Origin: Prorocentrum cordatum
Taxonomy: Eukaryota > Sar > Dinophyceae > Prorocentrales > Prorocentraceae
Direction of reading: 5' to 3'
DNA: 64,000 nucleotides
Assembly (NCBI GenBank): GCA_963575745.1
Contig: CAUYUJ010012581.1
Coordinates: 55,001-119,000 of the forward strand
Positions 1-10,310 of this stretch are shown in pieces (positions within the stretch are counted from its first letter, which is position 1; each line of letters starts with the position of its first letter). The notes below the pieces were generated by a model. The model saw only the letters and a program-made list of their open reading frames with translations, had not been told where the DNA came from and did no database searches. The position numbers were made by a program, and so were the translations under genes.

Positions 1-430
1 CTGGCATTGAGGCTTATGCTGAGGCTGTTGCCTATACATGGGACGGGCTCAAGCCAGTCTTTGGTTGGCGCTTGGGCTGGGCTGAGGCTTGGGTTCAGGC
101 TGAAGCTAAAGCTATGTACAGCTTAGGCTGGACTTCGGCTGGGCTTCGGCCAGGCTGAGGCTCAGGCTGGGCTGGCCAAGGCTGCGGCTTAGACACAGGC
201 CGTGGCTTGGGCTAGACTTCTGATTGCGCTAAGCGTAGGCTGAGGCTCAGGCTGAGGCTGATGCTTTGGCTTGGATTATGTACATGCTGGGTCTCAGGCT
301 GGGATGAGGCTTAGCCTGAGGCTTGGGCGCGAGCTGAGGCTGAGGCCTGGGCTAGGCCAGATTGTGGCTCAAGCATTGGCTCGGGCTTGGGCTGTGCTCA
401 ATCGCGGGTTCGGCTTAGCTGAGGCTGCGC
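1..430. repeat. Degenerate GGCT-based hexamer tract
   Basis: The tract is built from short units such as GGCTGA, GGCTCA and GGCTTG repeated with many substitutions. No coding frame stands out. It runs directly into the 345-bp array that follows. Confidence 0.75.
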
Positions 431-1560
431 GTCCACGGTGCGGGCGGGTCCCTCCGCGTTCTTCCGTCACCATGTCTGGGTGCTGCTTCCACAAACCACG
501 CGCTCGTCGATGATGGCGGCGCGGAGACTTGCGCCCTCGCCTGTCCTTGGGGGGCAGCCGCCTGGAGGCGGGGGGCCGAGGGTTGCAGGGGCAGGGCGCG
601 CGGCCGCGGCCTGGCGCCCCGGGCGGTCGTGCGAGGTCGCGCGCGGCTCCCTGGCGCAGGGGCTTGGGCGGGATCCTGGGCTCATGCATGAATGCCAGGG
701 CGTGCGACGTAGCGCTGGGGCCCACTGCTAAGGCCCGACGGAGTGGGTCGCAGGCCTTGCACGCCCGCGGCGCGGGCAGGGCCCTCCATGTTCTTGGGTC
801 TCGAATGTTCTTCGGTCTCGGTGTCAAGGCGCTGGCTCCAGCAACCGCGCGCTCGTGGGCGATGGCGGCGCGGGGGCGCACACCCTCGAATGTTCTTGTT
901 TTTCGGGGACAGCGGCCTGGAGCTGCTGGGCCTCAGGTGGCGGGGCCAGGCCGCGCTGCCGCGGCCTTGAGTCTGGGGCTGGCAGGCCAGGTCGCGCGCG
1001 GCTCGCTGGGGCACGAGGTCGAGGGCGAGAGCTTGGGCGGGTGCGCGCATGAGTGCCAGGGCGTGCGACGCGGCGCTGAGGCCCACTGCTATGGCTCAGA
1101 GTCCGAGGCCGCAGGCCTCGCGCGTCCGCGGCGTGGGCAGGACCCTCCATGTTCATCGGTCTCGGTGTCAATGCGTCGCCTCCAGCAGCCGCGCGCTCGT
1201 GGATGACGGCGGCGCGGAGACGCACACCCTCGCATGTTCTTGTTTTGGGGCAGCAGCAGCCTGGAGCTGGGCCTAGGGCGACGGGGGCCAGGCCGCGCGG
1301 CCGCGGCCTTGAGTCTGGGGCGAGCAGGCGAGGTCGCGCGAGTCTCCCTGGGGCGCCGCGGGGTTGGGGCGAGAGCTCGCGCGCGTGCATGAGTGCCAGG
1401 GCGTGAGACGTGGCGCTGAGGCCCACTGCTAGAGCCCGACTAAGCTGGTCGCAGGCCTCGCGCGTCCGCGGCGCGGGCAAGACCCTCCATGTTCTTCGGT
1501 CTCGATGTCAACGTGCTGCCTCCAGCAACCGCGCGCTCGTGGATGACGACGGACGCGCGG
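430..1560. repeat. Tandem array, ~345-bp unit, about 3.2 copies
   Basis: The landmark CGCGCTCGT recurs at 499, 848, 1192 and 1532, giving periods of 349, 344 and 340 bp. Each unit carries the same order of blocks: a CTCCATGTTCTTCGGTCTCG block, the landmark, a GGCGGCGCGGAGAC block and a GAGTGCCAGGGCGTG block. Copies are about 80-90% alike by eye. The open frames here are artefacts of high GC. Confidence 0.85.
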
Positions 1561-1855
1561 AGGCAGATACAGGGCACAGGAACACAGCGTGGGTCTCGGG
1601 GGGCGGGGGGGGAGGGGGTCAGGGTTTCGGGGTTGCGTGGTCCAGGCTGTTCAGCCGAAGGCTTTAGGCTGGGGGCTGAACCAGATGCGTACTTACGCAC
1701 GTTGGCTCGGAAGTGAAGGTCGGGGACACCTCGGAAGGGCATCCTCGACGTCCTTATGGTTTGGGGTACTTTGGCCCGCGGAGGGTCTCATGTTCTTGCT
1801 AGATGTTCTTGTGTCCTTGTTCCGGCCGTACGCGTCTTCTCCGCCCAGCACAGCG

Positions 1856-2577
1856 CCTCCTCGCTCCATAGGGAGCTCCACCTAAGGCCCCATTGGCGGT
1901 GTCCACATGCGTCTCCCATTTGCGCAGCCATGCGTGCGTCTCCCCCACCCAGCACAGCGTTTCGTGGCTCCATAGGGAGCTCCACCTAAGGCCCCAGAGG
2001 CGGTGTCCACATGCGTCTCTCCCACCCAGCACAGCGCTTCGTGGCCAGATAGGGAGCTCCACCTAAGGCCCCATCGGCGGTGTCCACATGCGTCTCCCCC
2101 ATCCAGCGCAGCGCTTCTCGACCAGATAGGGAGCTCCACCTAAAGCCTCAGTGGCGGTGTCCACATGCGTGTCCCCCATCCAGTACAGCGCTTCGTGGCC
2201 CCATAGGGAGCTCCACCTAAAGCGCCAGTTGCGGTGTCCACATGGGTCTCCCCCACCCAGCACAGCGATTCGTGGCCCCATAGGGTTCTCGCATCAATGG
2301 CGGTGTCTGCATGCGTTTCCCCCACCCAGCACAGCGCTTCGTGGCCACATAGGGAGCTCCTCCTAAGGCCCCAGTATCGGGGTCCACATGCTTCGCCCCC
2401 ATCTAGCACAGCGTTTTTCGTGGCCCCATTTGGAGCTCCACCTAAGGTCCCAGTTGCCTTGTCCACATGGGTTTCCCCCACCCAGTACAGCGTTTCGTGG
2501 CCCATAAGGAGCTCCACCGAAGGCGATACCCACAACTGCGGTACCCACAATTGCATATGGTTGGGTCCTTCGCCAGG
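1856..2577. repeat. Tandem array, ~78-bp unit, about nine copies (array 1)
   Basis: GGGAGCTCCACCTAA or variants recur about every 78 bp from 1871 to 2509, each followed by GGTGTCCACATGCGTCTCCC and CACAGCGCTTCGTGGCC. The array ends with GGCGATACCCACAA and ATGGTTGGGTCCT (2522-2570). The same ending occurs at 18562-18615, so the arrays near 2, 8 and 18 kb belong to one family. Confidence 0.85.
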
Positions 2578-2670
2578 CTAATTGTTTTTCTTCTGTCTTC
2601 GTCTTCTTCTTTCCTTTCTCCTCCTCCCTCCCGCCGCATCCTCAATTCCCTCGTGCTCCCCACTTCAAGA

Positions 2671-2704
2671 CAGTAGGTTTGCGTCGTGTTGACTGGCGGC
2701 GACC
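2671..2704. repeat. 34-bp dispersed repeat, copy A
   Basis: It starts GTAGGTTTGCGTCGTG and ends GGCGGCGACCCC. A second copy at 19946-19979 differs at about five positions (mostly C/T and G/A). Both copies follow a long repeat or pyrimidine-rich region. Confidence 0.7.
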
Positions 2705-2787
2705 CCAGCGCGGGCGTGTAAGGTTTTGCGCCGCCCGTGGCCCAGAATCGGCCCATCGTTGAACGATCTGGCGGTCCTGAAACGGCC

Positions 2788-2809
2788 GATCGTTCAAAGT
2801 TGAACGATC
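2788..2809. other. Perfect 10-bp hairpin
   Basis: GATCGTTCAA and TTGAACGATC are separated by AG. A further TTGAACGATC-like motif lies just upstream near 2759. Its function is unknown. Confidence 0.8.
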
Positions 2810-3372
2810 CACGCGGTGTCAGAAGCCAACGTCAGGGTCGACACGACACGAACCCGCCGTAACCCCCGTCCTCTTGCTCAAATTCTCGGGCGCGGCTGGG
2901 ACAATGATAAATCCGTCCCAGAGCGGTCCGGAATCCTCTGAGAAGACCGCGGCGCCCGAGACATCCTCCAGAGCCGCTGGATTTCAGAGATTCTCGAGTT
3001 ATCCTCATCCCGATGTGTCCTCGTCCTGGCTTCTTCTTACGCTCCCGCTCTTCTCTCAGGGGCGGCCTACCGACCCTGAGCAAACAGTCCCCTTCCGCGA
3101 CGTACCCCTCGCCTCACCCCAAGGCGTATGTTTGCGGCCAAAGGGAGGCCTGGAGGGCACGGGGGACGTCACGGAAGGTGCTCGTCACGTAAGGGGTCGG
3201 GTAGGCCGCACCCGATTCTCCTCGGCGTTCTCGGAGGTCTCGGCATTGCCTGCCGGCTTCGCGCACCGCGCCGCTCTCGGGGTCCGCGCTTCGCCTCCGC
3301 CCAGGCGTCGCCCGCCCTCCCGTGCGCTTCCTGGCCACGTTTGTCCCTCCGTTCGTCTTTTGTTTGTCGGCG

Positions 3373-3408
3373 AGATCCGAACCATACCCTCGCCGATCAA
3401 CGATTCAG
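3373..3408. repeat. 36-bp dispersed motif, copy 1
   Basis: The core is GATCCGAACCATACCCTCGC followed by CGATCAACGATTC. Further copies lie at 17489-17526 and 52025-52060. On the minus strand it contains GGTTCGGAT, which resembles a Pol III B box, but no A box is convincing. Confidence 0.7.
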
Positions 3409-3421
3409 GCCAACTCCGGGG

Positions 3422-3564
3422 TGTTGCTGGGGACCATATTTTGTGACATAGGTTTAGCATATGCGTTTCACTCAGGGACAGATGGTCTGAGGACCATCAT
3501 GTGTGACGTCCGTTCCACTCATGGCTCAAGGGAAAACATTTCGCTTGCCTCTCCTGCTGCCACA
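3422..3564 (+). repeat. 5' LTR of the copia element
   Basis: The 143-bp direct repeat is identical to 16780-16922 except for C/T at 3520. It begins TG and ends CA. A spliced-leader-like sequence lies 34 bp before its end. No TATA box is evident. Confidence 0.95.
3509..3530 (+). promoter_or_regulatory. Spliced-leader-like sequence inside the LTR
   Basis: These 22 bases begin TCCGT and end TGGCTCAAG. Compared position by position with the 22-nt dinoflagellate spliced leader (DCCGTAGCCATTTTGGCTCAAG split as DCCGTAGCCATTTT and GGCTCAAG), 16 of 22 bases match here and 17 of 22 in the 3' LTR. A small gap raises the match. In dinoflagellates this leader is added to mRNA 5' ends by trans-splicing. 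I infer that this part of the LTR is a leader relict or mimic, marking the U3/U5 side. Confidence 0.55.
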
Positions 3565-3566
3565 GT

Positions 3567-3578
3567 TGGTAGCGGAGC
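3567..3578 (+). other. Primer-binding site (tRNA priming)
   Basis: TGGTAGCGGAGC starts 2 nt after the 5' LTR. The TGG start pairs with a tRNA CCA end. TGGTAGCG is also how the Ty1 site, which uses initiator tRNA-Met, begins. The exact tRNA here is not established. Confidence 0.7.
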
Positions 3579-3695
3579 GGGATCGGGCCCGGGGCCATGG
3601 GCAAGGGCGCGAGGCCGTGACGGCCGACCGCCCGCGCTCGCGCGCCTTGGGCCAGGTTCCGCTCGCACCGCTGAGCGGTGGAGGATCCACGGCGA

Positions 3696-5969
3696 ATGCC
3701 CGCAGAGGATGACGACACATTCGCAGGCATGGCGACGAGAAAGGTCGAGACTGCCCCAGCGGGCAGCGGCGTCGCAGAGGCGCGACCAGCGGGGCAGGCA
3801 GCTGCGGGATCTTCGGCGGGGGCGCCGGGAACATCATCTGCAGCAGCTCCGGCAACAGGTGCGGGCATAGATGCGGACGCCCTCTTGAAGAGCGTCCAGA
3901 GCATGGTCAAGCAGACCATCAGAGACCATTTTGGTCAGCAGCAGCAGCGAGACCCGTGGGTCGACCAAGACGATCCATGGGCCAGTGGACACGGACGGCC
4001 GGCCAACTCGCAGCCTAGAGATAGCGCAGCAGGAGAGATGACGACGGGCTGGCGAGAAGGTTGGAAGGATCAGAAGGAAAAAACCGAGGGCTGGAAGGAC
4101 TCCTCGGACTGGAACGACACCTCCGACTGGAAGGATCGGAAGTGGAACGGCTGGTGGGAATCGAGCAGCTGGACAGGCGGACGAGGAGACTACACAGACC
4201 CACCCGCATGGCCGGTTTGGGCACACTATCGGCAGTGGAAGCGCTTGATCAAGAGATGGAACGACAACACGGACGTGGCCGTATGGCGCAGATCAGAGAA
4301 ATTCATGCGCCTGTTCGAGTGGTCGATGCAGGCCAGATTCGAGGACATACCGGACGACGACCTGACATCGAGCAGGTGGCTAGACATCATTCTCCAGAGA
4401 ATGGACCTCATGATAGGCGAACGGGAAGGAGATGAGCTTCGACGAGCTGGGCGAAAGGCGCTGCACGACGCCGTTCGGGATCCCAAGAAAGAGACACTGA
4501 CCCAGTTCGTGAGCCGCCGGGAGGCGGAGTACACCGAGGCCGAGGGGCATGACCTCTGGATGTCGGACAAGCTGAAGGGGCTGTTCCTGGAAGAGGGCGC
4601 GAACCTGACCCCTCAGGGCATCCAGAACCTCCGGACGCTGACGCGCGGCGACCTCACGTATCACAACGTGAAGTGGGCGCTGCGCCAGCTCGACTCCTCG
4701 GTCGGAACCGAGGAGCTGCTGCCAGGCAAGGCCGGGCCGGGCAGCATGCTGGCGACATCGGCGTCTCCTGAGGACTCAGGTCCGGGCGCACGCTCTGACG
4801 CTTTTCCTGGTTTTCAGTCCTCTCCCTCCTCCTCAACTCACCTCGGTCGGTCAGCAGGTCGGGTTCGCGACAGTGGCGGCCACCAGGGGGAAGAAGCCGA
4901 CGAGGACTACTACGACGAGGGCGACGAGGGCAGCGACGAGCTGGACGAGGAGGATGTCGAGGCGCTGATGGCGGAGATCGACGACATGGACGTCGGTGAG
5001 GATGACATCGAGCTGGTCATGGCAGAGCTGACGAACAACCGCTCGTGGAAGCAGAACAAGGACCTGAAGCGAGCTGCCCGCCGTGATCGAGAGTACTTCG
5101 GCTCCAAGGGCCGAGGCGGAGGACCTCCCAGGCCGGAGGGCCGAGGCAGGATGCGGCGAGACCGACCTGAGCGCGGAGGCGGAGCTGGACGAAGGCCTCC
5201 ACCTGGGTGGAGACGCTTCTTGACACAGGAGCAGCTGATGAAGGTCACCAAGTGCAAGCTGTGTCACGAGAAAGGGCACTGGGGACGCGAGTGCCCCAAT
5301 GCCGGTGGAGCCAAGAAGGAGACCGTCAAGAAGGACATAGGCGGCAGGAGACCTCCTCCTCCCCGCCGCAGTGCCTCGGCGCACATGTTCGAGGGAGTGG
5401 CCTCCAACACGAAGGACGGCTGGAGTGCGCCGGCCTGGAGAGAGGTCGAGGAGGAGATCACGAGCAACTCGGTGTTTCTGGCCGCGTCCCCCACTCAGGG
5501 TCTCATCGACCCCGGCGCCGGCACCGACCTGGTGGGCGTGGAGGCTCTCAATCGCGAGTCCGAGGCGCTCGCGGTGCACGGCCTTCGCTTTGTAGAGACC
5601 CCTCCAGAGCACCGTGCCCATGTTCGAGGAGCGCACGGTGTAGGAGGCGCGGCCAGGGTGATCAGTGCCGTGCTCTTTCCTCTGTGCCTTGGCGGAGTTT
5701 TCGGTATCATAGATACCACCGTCCTTGGAGAATCTGTGCCGCACATTCTCAGCGTGAATTTGCTTGAGTCCCTCGAGAGTGTCATCGATCTACCGAGGAA
5801 CAAGTTGCGGTCAGGAGCTTTGCAGGCCACAGTAGACATGACGCGTCTAGGCTCTGGGCACCGGATGGTCGAGATCGCCCGACCGCTCGAGGAGCCAGCG
5901 GCCGTGCCAGCTGCAGCTTTGAAGCGATACCCCTTTCTCACGGAGAGCTCATTCGCACTTGGTAACTAA
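3696..5969 (+). CDS. Copia Gag-protease polyprotein
   Basis: This is the longest intact frame of the element (757 aa from the ATG at 3696; a GTG at 3678 would add six residues). Residues about 1-180 are low complexity with W-rich repeats (GWKD, DWND). The Gag core follows at about 180-350. A very acidic stretch (about 395-445) and an Arg/Gly/Pro-rich stretch (about 460-515) come next. The zinc knuckle CxxCxxxxHxxxxC starts near residue 520 (5253-5294). A retropepsin-like motif, LIDPGAGTDLVG, places its Asp near residue 605. Most retropepsins have D[ST]G; here it is DPG, which may lower activity. The product should form particles, bind RNA and self-cleave. The stop is TAA at 5967-5969. Confidence 0.88.
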   Translation: MPAEDDDTFAGMATRKVETAPAGSGVAEARPAGQAAAGSSAGAPGTSSAAAPATGAGIDADALLKSVQSMVKQTIRDHFGQQQQRDPWVDQDDPWASGHGRPANSQPRDSAAGEMTTGWREGWKDQKEKTEGWKDSSDWNDTSDWKDRKWNGWWESSSWTGGRGDYTDPPAWPVWAHYRQWKRLIKRWNDNTDVAVWRRSEKFMRLFEWSMQARFEDIPDDDLTSSRWLDIILQRMDLMIGEREGDELRRAGRKALHDAVRDPKKETLTQFVSRREAEYTEAEGHDLWMSDKLKGLFLEEGANLTPQGIQNLRTLTRGDLTYHNVKWALRQLDSSVGTEELLPGKAGPGSMLATSASPEDSGPGARSDAFPGFQSSPSSSTHLGRSAGRVRDSGGHQGEEADEDYYDEGDEGSDELDEEDVEALMAEIDDMDVGEDDIELVMAELTNNRSWKQNKDLKRAARRDREYFGSKGRGGGPPRPEGRGRMRRDRPERGGGAGRRPPPGWRRFLTQEQLMKVTKCKLCHEKGHWGRECPNAGGAKKETVKKDIGGRRPPPPRRSASAHMFEGVASNTKDGWSAPAWREVEEEITSNSVFLAASPTQGLIDPGAGTDLVGVEALNRESEALAVHGLRFVETPPEHRAHVRGAHGVGGAARVISAVLFPLCLGGVFGIIDTTVLGESVPHILSVNLLESLESVIDLPRNKLRSGALQATVDMTRLGSGHRMVEIARPLEEPAAVPAAALKRYPFLTESSFALGN

Positions 5970-6433
5970 TGAGAAGCCTCCGAAGATGCTGGCTGACGGA
6001 ACGATCGCGAGCTACCTGATCTCCCTCCACCTCCTCCTCCACAGAAGAAGGTCCAGGCTTCGGTCGGCTAGGCCAGGCACCAGGTCCAGGAGGGTGTCGA
6101 GCAGATCGGAGTTCAGTAACCGCCAGGGGCTCTACAATTTCACGTGCTCGCTCGCATCGCTCATCCTTACCCTCCTCATCCTACTCATCGGGTCCTGGGC
6201 TCAGCGGGCCCGCCTCGAACAGGCACCGGGCTCAGGATCGTTTTGTCGAGCTAAGGTCTGTCAAGCAGGAGACCACGGGGAGACCGGAGCTCTCGATGTC
6301 ATCATAGGCCCGTGGGGGCCAGTCTGCGTTCTTTCCGTAGCCTTTCTTGGCTCGAGTCTCAGGCGAAAGACTTTCAGGCTTTCACGCGCACCCAGCCCAC
6401 GGGCTACTCTCGAGGCCCATCGTCCCAGCAGAG
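5970..6433. other. Spacer between protease and extra ORF
   Basis: It contains a Pro-coding CCTCCTCCTCC run followed by AAGAAGGTC (6024-6053). A similar CCTCCTCCTCC-AAAGAAGGTC occurs at 11512-11533. The two may be duplicated flanks around the extra ORF block. No complete frame is recognisable. Confidence 0.5.
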
Positions 6434-7363
6434 ATGGGCATCCTCTGCCTCCTGTGGAGTTTGGCGCTGGTCCAGCAGGTCAGGGCAGCTCCCAGGTTCA
6501 GAGGCGTCGGTGCTCCGACGCCCGCAGGCGACAACAACGACAACGACGTCTACGAGGACGAGGACCCGGCGGAGGGTCACCAGCAGGCCCCACCAGCCCG
6601 GCCTGTCCCAGAGGAGCGGGACGAGAAGGCGCAGCGTCGGATCTCAGAGGAGCAGGCTCGTGCCGAGGCAACGCCAGTGCCGACTCCGGGTCGGCCGCAG
6701 ACGACAGCAGCGCCTCAGCAGCCAGGTGTGCCCAGTCAGGTTCCCCTTCAGCGAATGACATGGGCTCAGGCAGTTGCCCGCGCCGGACCTGGGGGCATCC
6801 CCAGTGCCGCGATCGTGGGCCACTTGGCGGACGGGGCGCCGCTGCTGACGGCCGAGTACCAGCAGATGCTGATGCACCCGCCGCCTCCGCCGCTGCAACC
6901 CCCTCCAGGGGGGAATCCAGCAGCTGCCTCGAGCGGAATGCCCCAGCCCATGCTGTGGGGAGCGGCAGGTGCCGCAATGGCGTGGCCTCCTCCTCAGACG
7001 GCAGTGACGCAGGCGTCCCAACCGCAGGCTTCTCAGAGCCAGACAGGACAGAATCCTCCGACACAGGAGTCATCGAGGGGCGGCAACGAGGACCGAGCCA
7101 CGCCAGAGATGGCCGTGGACCAAGGCATGACGAACCACAGCCAGGGAGCTACAGCGCATGCAGCAGTACCAGCAGCAGCAGCAGCACCTACTGGCCCGGT
7201 ACACGGGCTCCCTCCGCCCAAGGTAAAGGCCATGCCAGAGCGGGCGCGGCTGCCGTCCAAGCCGCCCCCGTTCTGCAATCACTCGGAGCTCGTCGGGTAC
7301 GGCAACCAATATGGCTCCGGCAAGAAGTGCCGATTCTGTGGCAAGAATCGACGAGCCGAAATC
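6434..7363 (+). pseudogene. Extra ORF of the copia element, 5' part (signal-like start, Pro/Gln-rich, CxH/CxxC)
   Basis: The ATG at 6434 opens with a hydrophobic run (MGILCLLWSLALVQQVRA, then AP) that looks like a signal peptide or membrane anchor. It continues Glu/Asp-rich, then Pro/Gln/Ala-rich (residues about 60-270). The end has a possible zinc site: CNH at about residue 280, then GNQYGSGKKCRFCGK. Dinoflagellate retroelement proteins often carry a CxH...GN...CxxC segment like this. The frame is broken at 7364 by a TIR element. Skipping 7364-10598 rejoins the frame with 10599-11333 to give about 554 aa. Its role is unknown; an envelope-like role is not shown. Confidence 0.6.
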
Positions 7364-7854
7364 CTTCACATCAGTAATTTTGGGTCTCGGAGCCCACAGG
7401 GCGGTTTTTCATGTTTTCCATTCGACGTTCCATGAAGCCCGATGTCATTCCGAGGCCGCGCGTCGAACGTTTTCGATGGCGCGTCGCGTTATGCGATGTC
7501 ACGTGCGTTGGGGTCGTCAAAGGCTTGCGTGCTTGTTGCGGATCGGTTGATGTGGGCTGGGGTTTCTCAGGATTGTACATTTGCTTTGCGCTGGGGCGGT
7601 TTCGACCCCCATCCCTGGCTGATCCACCCCGCGGGTAACGTCGCAGGAAGAGTTCGATCATTTCGTTCGTAGTGCCAGCGATGCTGTCGCGGACATTGAC
7701 CGCGCCACGGGGGGGGGTCGTCCAGAAATTTCCTACCATATTGCAGTGTTGGTTCTTCGTTTTGAAGAGACACCGCCCCGCGTCATTCCTTCCGGCCCCC
7801 TCCCTCGTCCTCCCTCTTCGCGTATCTGCCCCTGCTCTCCGCGTGTCTCCGTCG

Positions 7855-7960
7855 TCATCGTCCATCGTCATCGTCGCCATCACCATCATCATCAGCATCA
7901 TCAGCATTCTCGCCGTCTCCATCATCAATACCACCACCATCCTCATCAACATCATCAAAA
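7855..7960. repeat. (CAT)n/(CAC)n microsatellite
   Basis: The tract is an imperfect CATCATCAC array. It is the only large trinucleotide tract here whose C-rich strand is the plus strand. Confidence 0.9.
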
Positions 7961-8009
7961 CACCCCCCTTGTTCCCCCGCGTCTTTGCTTCGCCACATTT
8001 CCCGCAAGT

Positions 8010-8465
8010 CTCGTGGCCTTGTGAGGTGCTCCACCGAAGGCCCCATCGGCAGGGTCCTTAGTGCGCCGCCCAGCCCAGGTCGGCACGCCCCTCAGACGCT
8101 TCGTGCCCCCATGAGGAGCTCATCGGAGGTCCCGGCGGCAAGGTCCACATGCCGTCGCCCAGGCCACATTGATGACACCCTCAAGCATTTCGTGCCCCTA
8201 TAGGTAGCTCCACCCAAAAAAAGTCCCAGCGGCAGGTTTCCCAGGCCGCCGCCCAGCATATTTCGGCATACGTTTCACACGCTTCGTGGCCCCACGGGGA
8301 GCTACACCGACGGCCCCACAGGCAGGGCCCACAGGCCGCCGCCCAGCCCATTCCGTCATACGCTCACAAGCTTCGTGGCCCCATTGGGGAGCACCCCCGA
8401 TGGCCCAAGCGACAGGGTAGGGTCCACATGCCGTCGCCCAGCCCATGTCGTCCACGAGTGGCGCT
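8010..8465. repeat. ~85-90-bp tandem array, five copies (array 2)
   Basis: Variants of GTGGCCCCATGGGGAGCTCC followed by ACCGAAGGCCCC, CAGGGTCCACATGCCG and TCGCCCAGCCCA recur near 8027, 8112, 8203, 8297 and 8384. The unit is homologous to the 78-bp arrays at 1.9 and 18.2 kb. Confidence 0.8.
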
Positions 8466-8479
8466 CAGCACGGTTCCAA

Positions 8480-8900
8480 GAGCGCCCCAAGAGGCGCCGA
8501 GTAAGTTGCACCCTCATGCAAATAGTTTTTGTCACTTGTGGGGGTCCTCTTGGGGCCCTCTTGGAGCATTCTTGGGGCCCTCTGGGAGCGTTCTTGGGGC
8601 CTTCCCGGGGCCCCAGTGGGCCCTCGGAGGGCCCCAGGAACGTTTCCCGAGGGCCCCAAGAGGGACCCCCCAAAGTGGTACAAAGAATTCGCGCGAACGT
8701 GCAATCTGTTGTAGGCCATTTCGGGGCCCTCTGGGAGCTCCCTTGGGGCCCCCATTGGTGGCGCCTTGGGGCCTTGGGATGGCTCCAAGAGGCTTCGGGA
8801 TTGCCCCAGACCGCCACAAGACAGCTCCGAGACGGCCGTCGAGCACCACGGGTGAAAGCAAGTGAGGCTAGGGAACAGGGCCTCTGGTAAGCCGCCACTG
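8480..8900. repeat. GGGGCCCTCTTGG minisatellite
   Basis: Irregular 18-30 bp units of TTGGGGCCCTCTTGGGAGC alternate with their near inverse. The open frames rich in G, P, Q and R on both strands are products of the repeat. Confidence 0.85.
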
Positions 8901-8964
8901 CGCCCCCTGGACTACCCAGACAGCGAGGGGACCTGAAACGCCCTGGGGCTCCAGGGGCCCCAGA

Positions 8965-9020
8965 TTAGTGAAGTGAAGGTTTTTGCCATGCAAGCACCCC
9001 GAAATTCTTCACTTCACTAA
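8965..9020. other. 14-bp inverted repeat, 28-bp loop
   Basis: TTAGTGAAGTGAAG (8965-8978) and CTTCACTTCACTAA (9007-9020) are perfect inverse copies. CTTCAC also begins the enclosing element's TIR, so this may be a nested or ancestral end. Confidence 0.8.
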
Positions 9021-9229
9021 ACCGGACCCAGGACGAACTCGTTACGCTCCAGTCCCGCGGGAGATCCAAGACTCCCGCCGCCGCCCGGGGACGTTGCTGC
9101 ATTGCGGTGCTCTGGTCACTGTTAATGGCTTCCGCGGGCTGCAGCGGCTCACTTCCATGACTACCCCGACTCACGAATCCAGTGGTTGGTCTGGCTCTAT
9201 GGGTTGGTTTCGTTGTGTCGGTTGATTTT

Positions 9230-9485
9230 ATGCTTGGTTGGCGGTCGGTGGATTTCGCGTTGTTCATTGGTGTCGTGAAGTGATTTGTCGTTTGGTTGGT
9301 CAGTGCCGTTTTGTTGATTCGTGCCGTTTTGTTGGTGTCGTTTCGTTGGTTGGTGTCGTTGTTGCTTGGTGTCGTTTTGTTGCTTGGTGTCCTTTTGTTG
9401 GCTGGTGTCGATTTGTTGGTTTGTTGGTTGGTGTCGGTTTGTTGGTTGGTGTCGTTTTGTTGCTTGGCGTCGTCCTGGCGGCGTG
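9230..9485. repeat. TTGTTGGTGTCG minisatellite
   Basis: Units of about 17-18 bp (GGTGTCGTTTTGTTGCTT and variants) repeat with T/G-rich plus strand. No coding content is credible. Confidence 0.85.
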
Positions 9486-9689
9486 GCCGATAATCGGCGG
9501 CCTGCAATGGCGCCAGGATTTGTTTCGGGCCAGCCTTGATCGCCCTCATCATTCTCATATTCGTCAGCGTCAGCACTCGTCGCCCCCATCCGCGCACACA
9601 TGCGGCCCTGGTACGGCTCTCACGCGGCCCTGCGAAGGCCTTCACTGTGCTCCCCAAAGCTTTCTGAGGGGCCCCCCAGAGGCCCCAAG

Positions 9690-10045
9690 AGGGCACTGGA
9701 AATTGTCGCTTCCAACTCCGCCAGGCGGAGGTCAACAAGGGTCTCACTGGTGCACTTCCAGGAATCGTCGTTCGATCCTCTTGGGGCCCTCCTGGGGCCT
9801 TCTGGAGCCGTCTTGGAAGCTCCGAGCGGCTCCATGAAGGCGCCGGGCGATATCGCTTCCAATTCCGCCAGGTGGAGTTAGACCAGGGGCTCACTGAGGC
9901 CCCTTTTTGCGCCCTCCTCTGCCTTTGAAAAAGCCCCGATGGGGTTCTTCAGTGCCGTCTTAGGGCCCCTAAGAGGCCTCCAGTAGGGTATTGAAGTTAT
10001 CGCTTCCAACTCCGCCACGCGGAGTTGAACCCAGGGCGGCTCTCT
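9690..10045. repeat. 147-bp tandem repeat with a palindromic core, three cores
   Basis: AACTCCGCC-A-GGCGGAGTT-type palindromes start at 9714, 9861 and 10008, exactly 147 bp apart both times. Each follows ATCGCTTCC or a close variant. The DNA between is GGGGCC minisatellite. Confidence 0.75.
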
Positions 10046-10088
10046 ATGGCCCTTTCGGGGCCTTCTTAGAGCTTTTCTGAGGCCCTAA

Positions 10089-10310
10089 GTGGGCCCTGGG
10101 AGGTGTCATTTTCACGGGCGTTGAAAGTGACACCGCGGAGGGCCCTCTTGGGCCCTTCTTGGGGCCTCTCTTGGGTCCCTCTGGGAGCCCTCTTGGTGCC
10201 GCCCTGGGGCCTTCTCGGGGCCTTCTTGGAGCCTTTCTGGTGCTCTTTAAGTGGGCCCTGGGAGGTGTCACTTTCACGGGCGCTGAAAGTGACACATCGA
10301 AGGGCCCGCT
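10089..10310. repeat. Two copies of a GTGTCACTTTCA hairpin unit
   Basis: GTGTCACTTTCA-CGGGCGC-TGAAAGTGACAC is perfect at 10265-10295. A copy with one arm mismatch is at 10103-10133. Both lie between AGTGGGCCCTGGGAG and AGGGCCC, and their starts are 162 bp apart. Confidence 0.8.

Larger units (their letters stand above)
2578..3421. other. Left flank of the copia element, no gene seen
   Basis: A pyrimidine-rich stretch (2580-2660) is followed by a 34-bp dispersed repeat (2671-2704), a hairpin (2788-2809) and unremarkable GC-rich DNA. A second dispersed motif (3373-3408) lies next to the LTR. No open frame here has recognisable content. Confidence 0.6.

Noticed and set aside
361-376. GTGGCTCAAG as a spliced-leader relict
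   Set aside because: It lies in a GGCT-rich hexamer tract where such a match arises easily.
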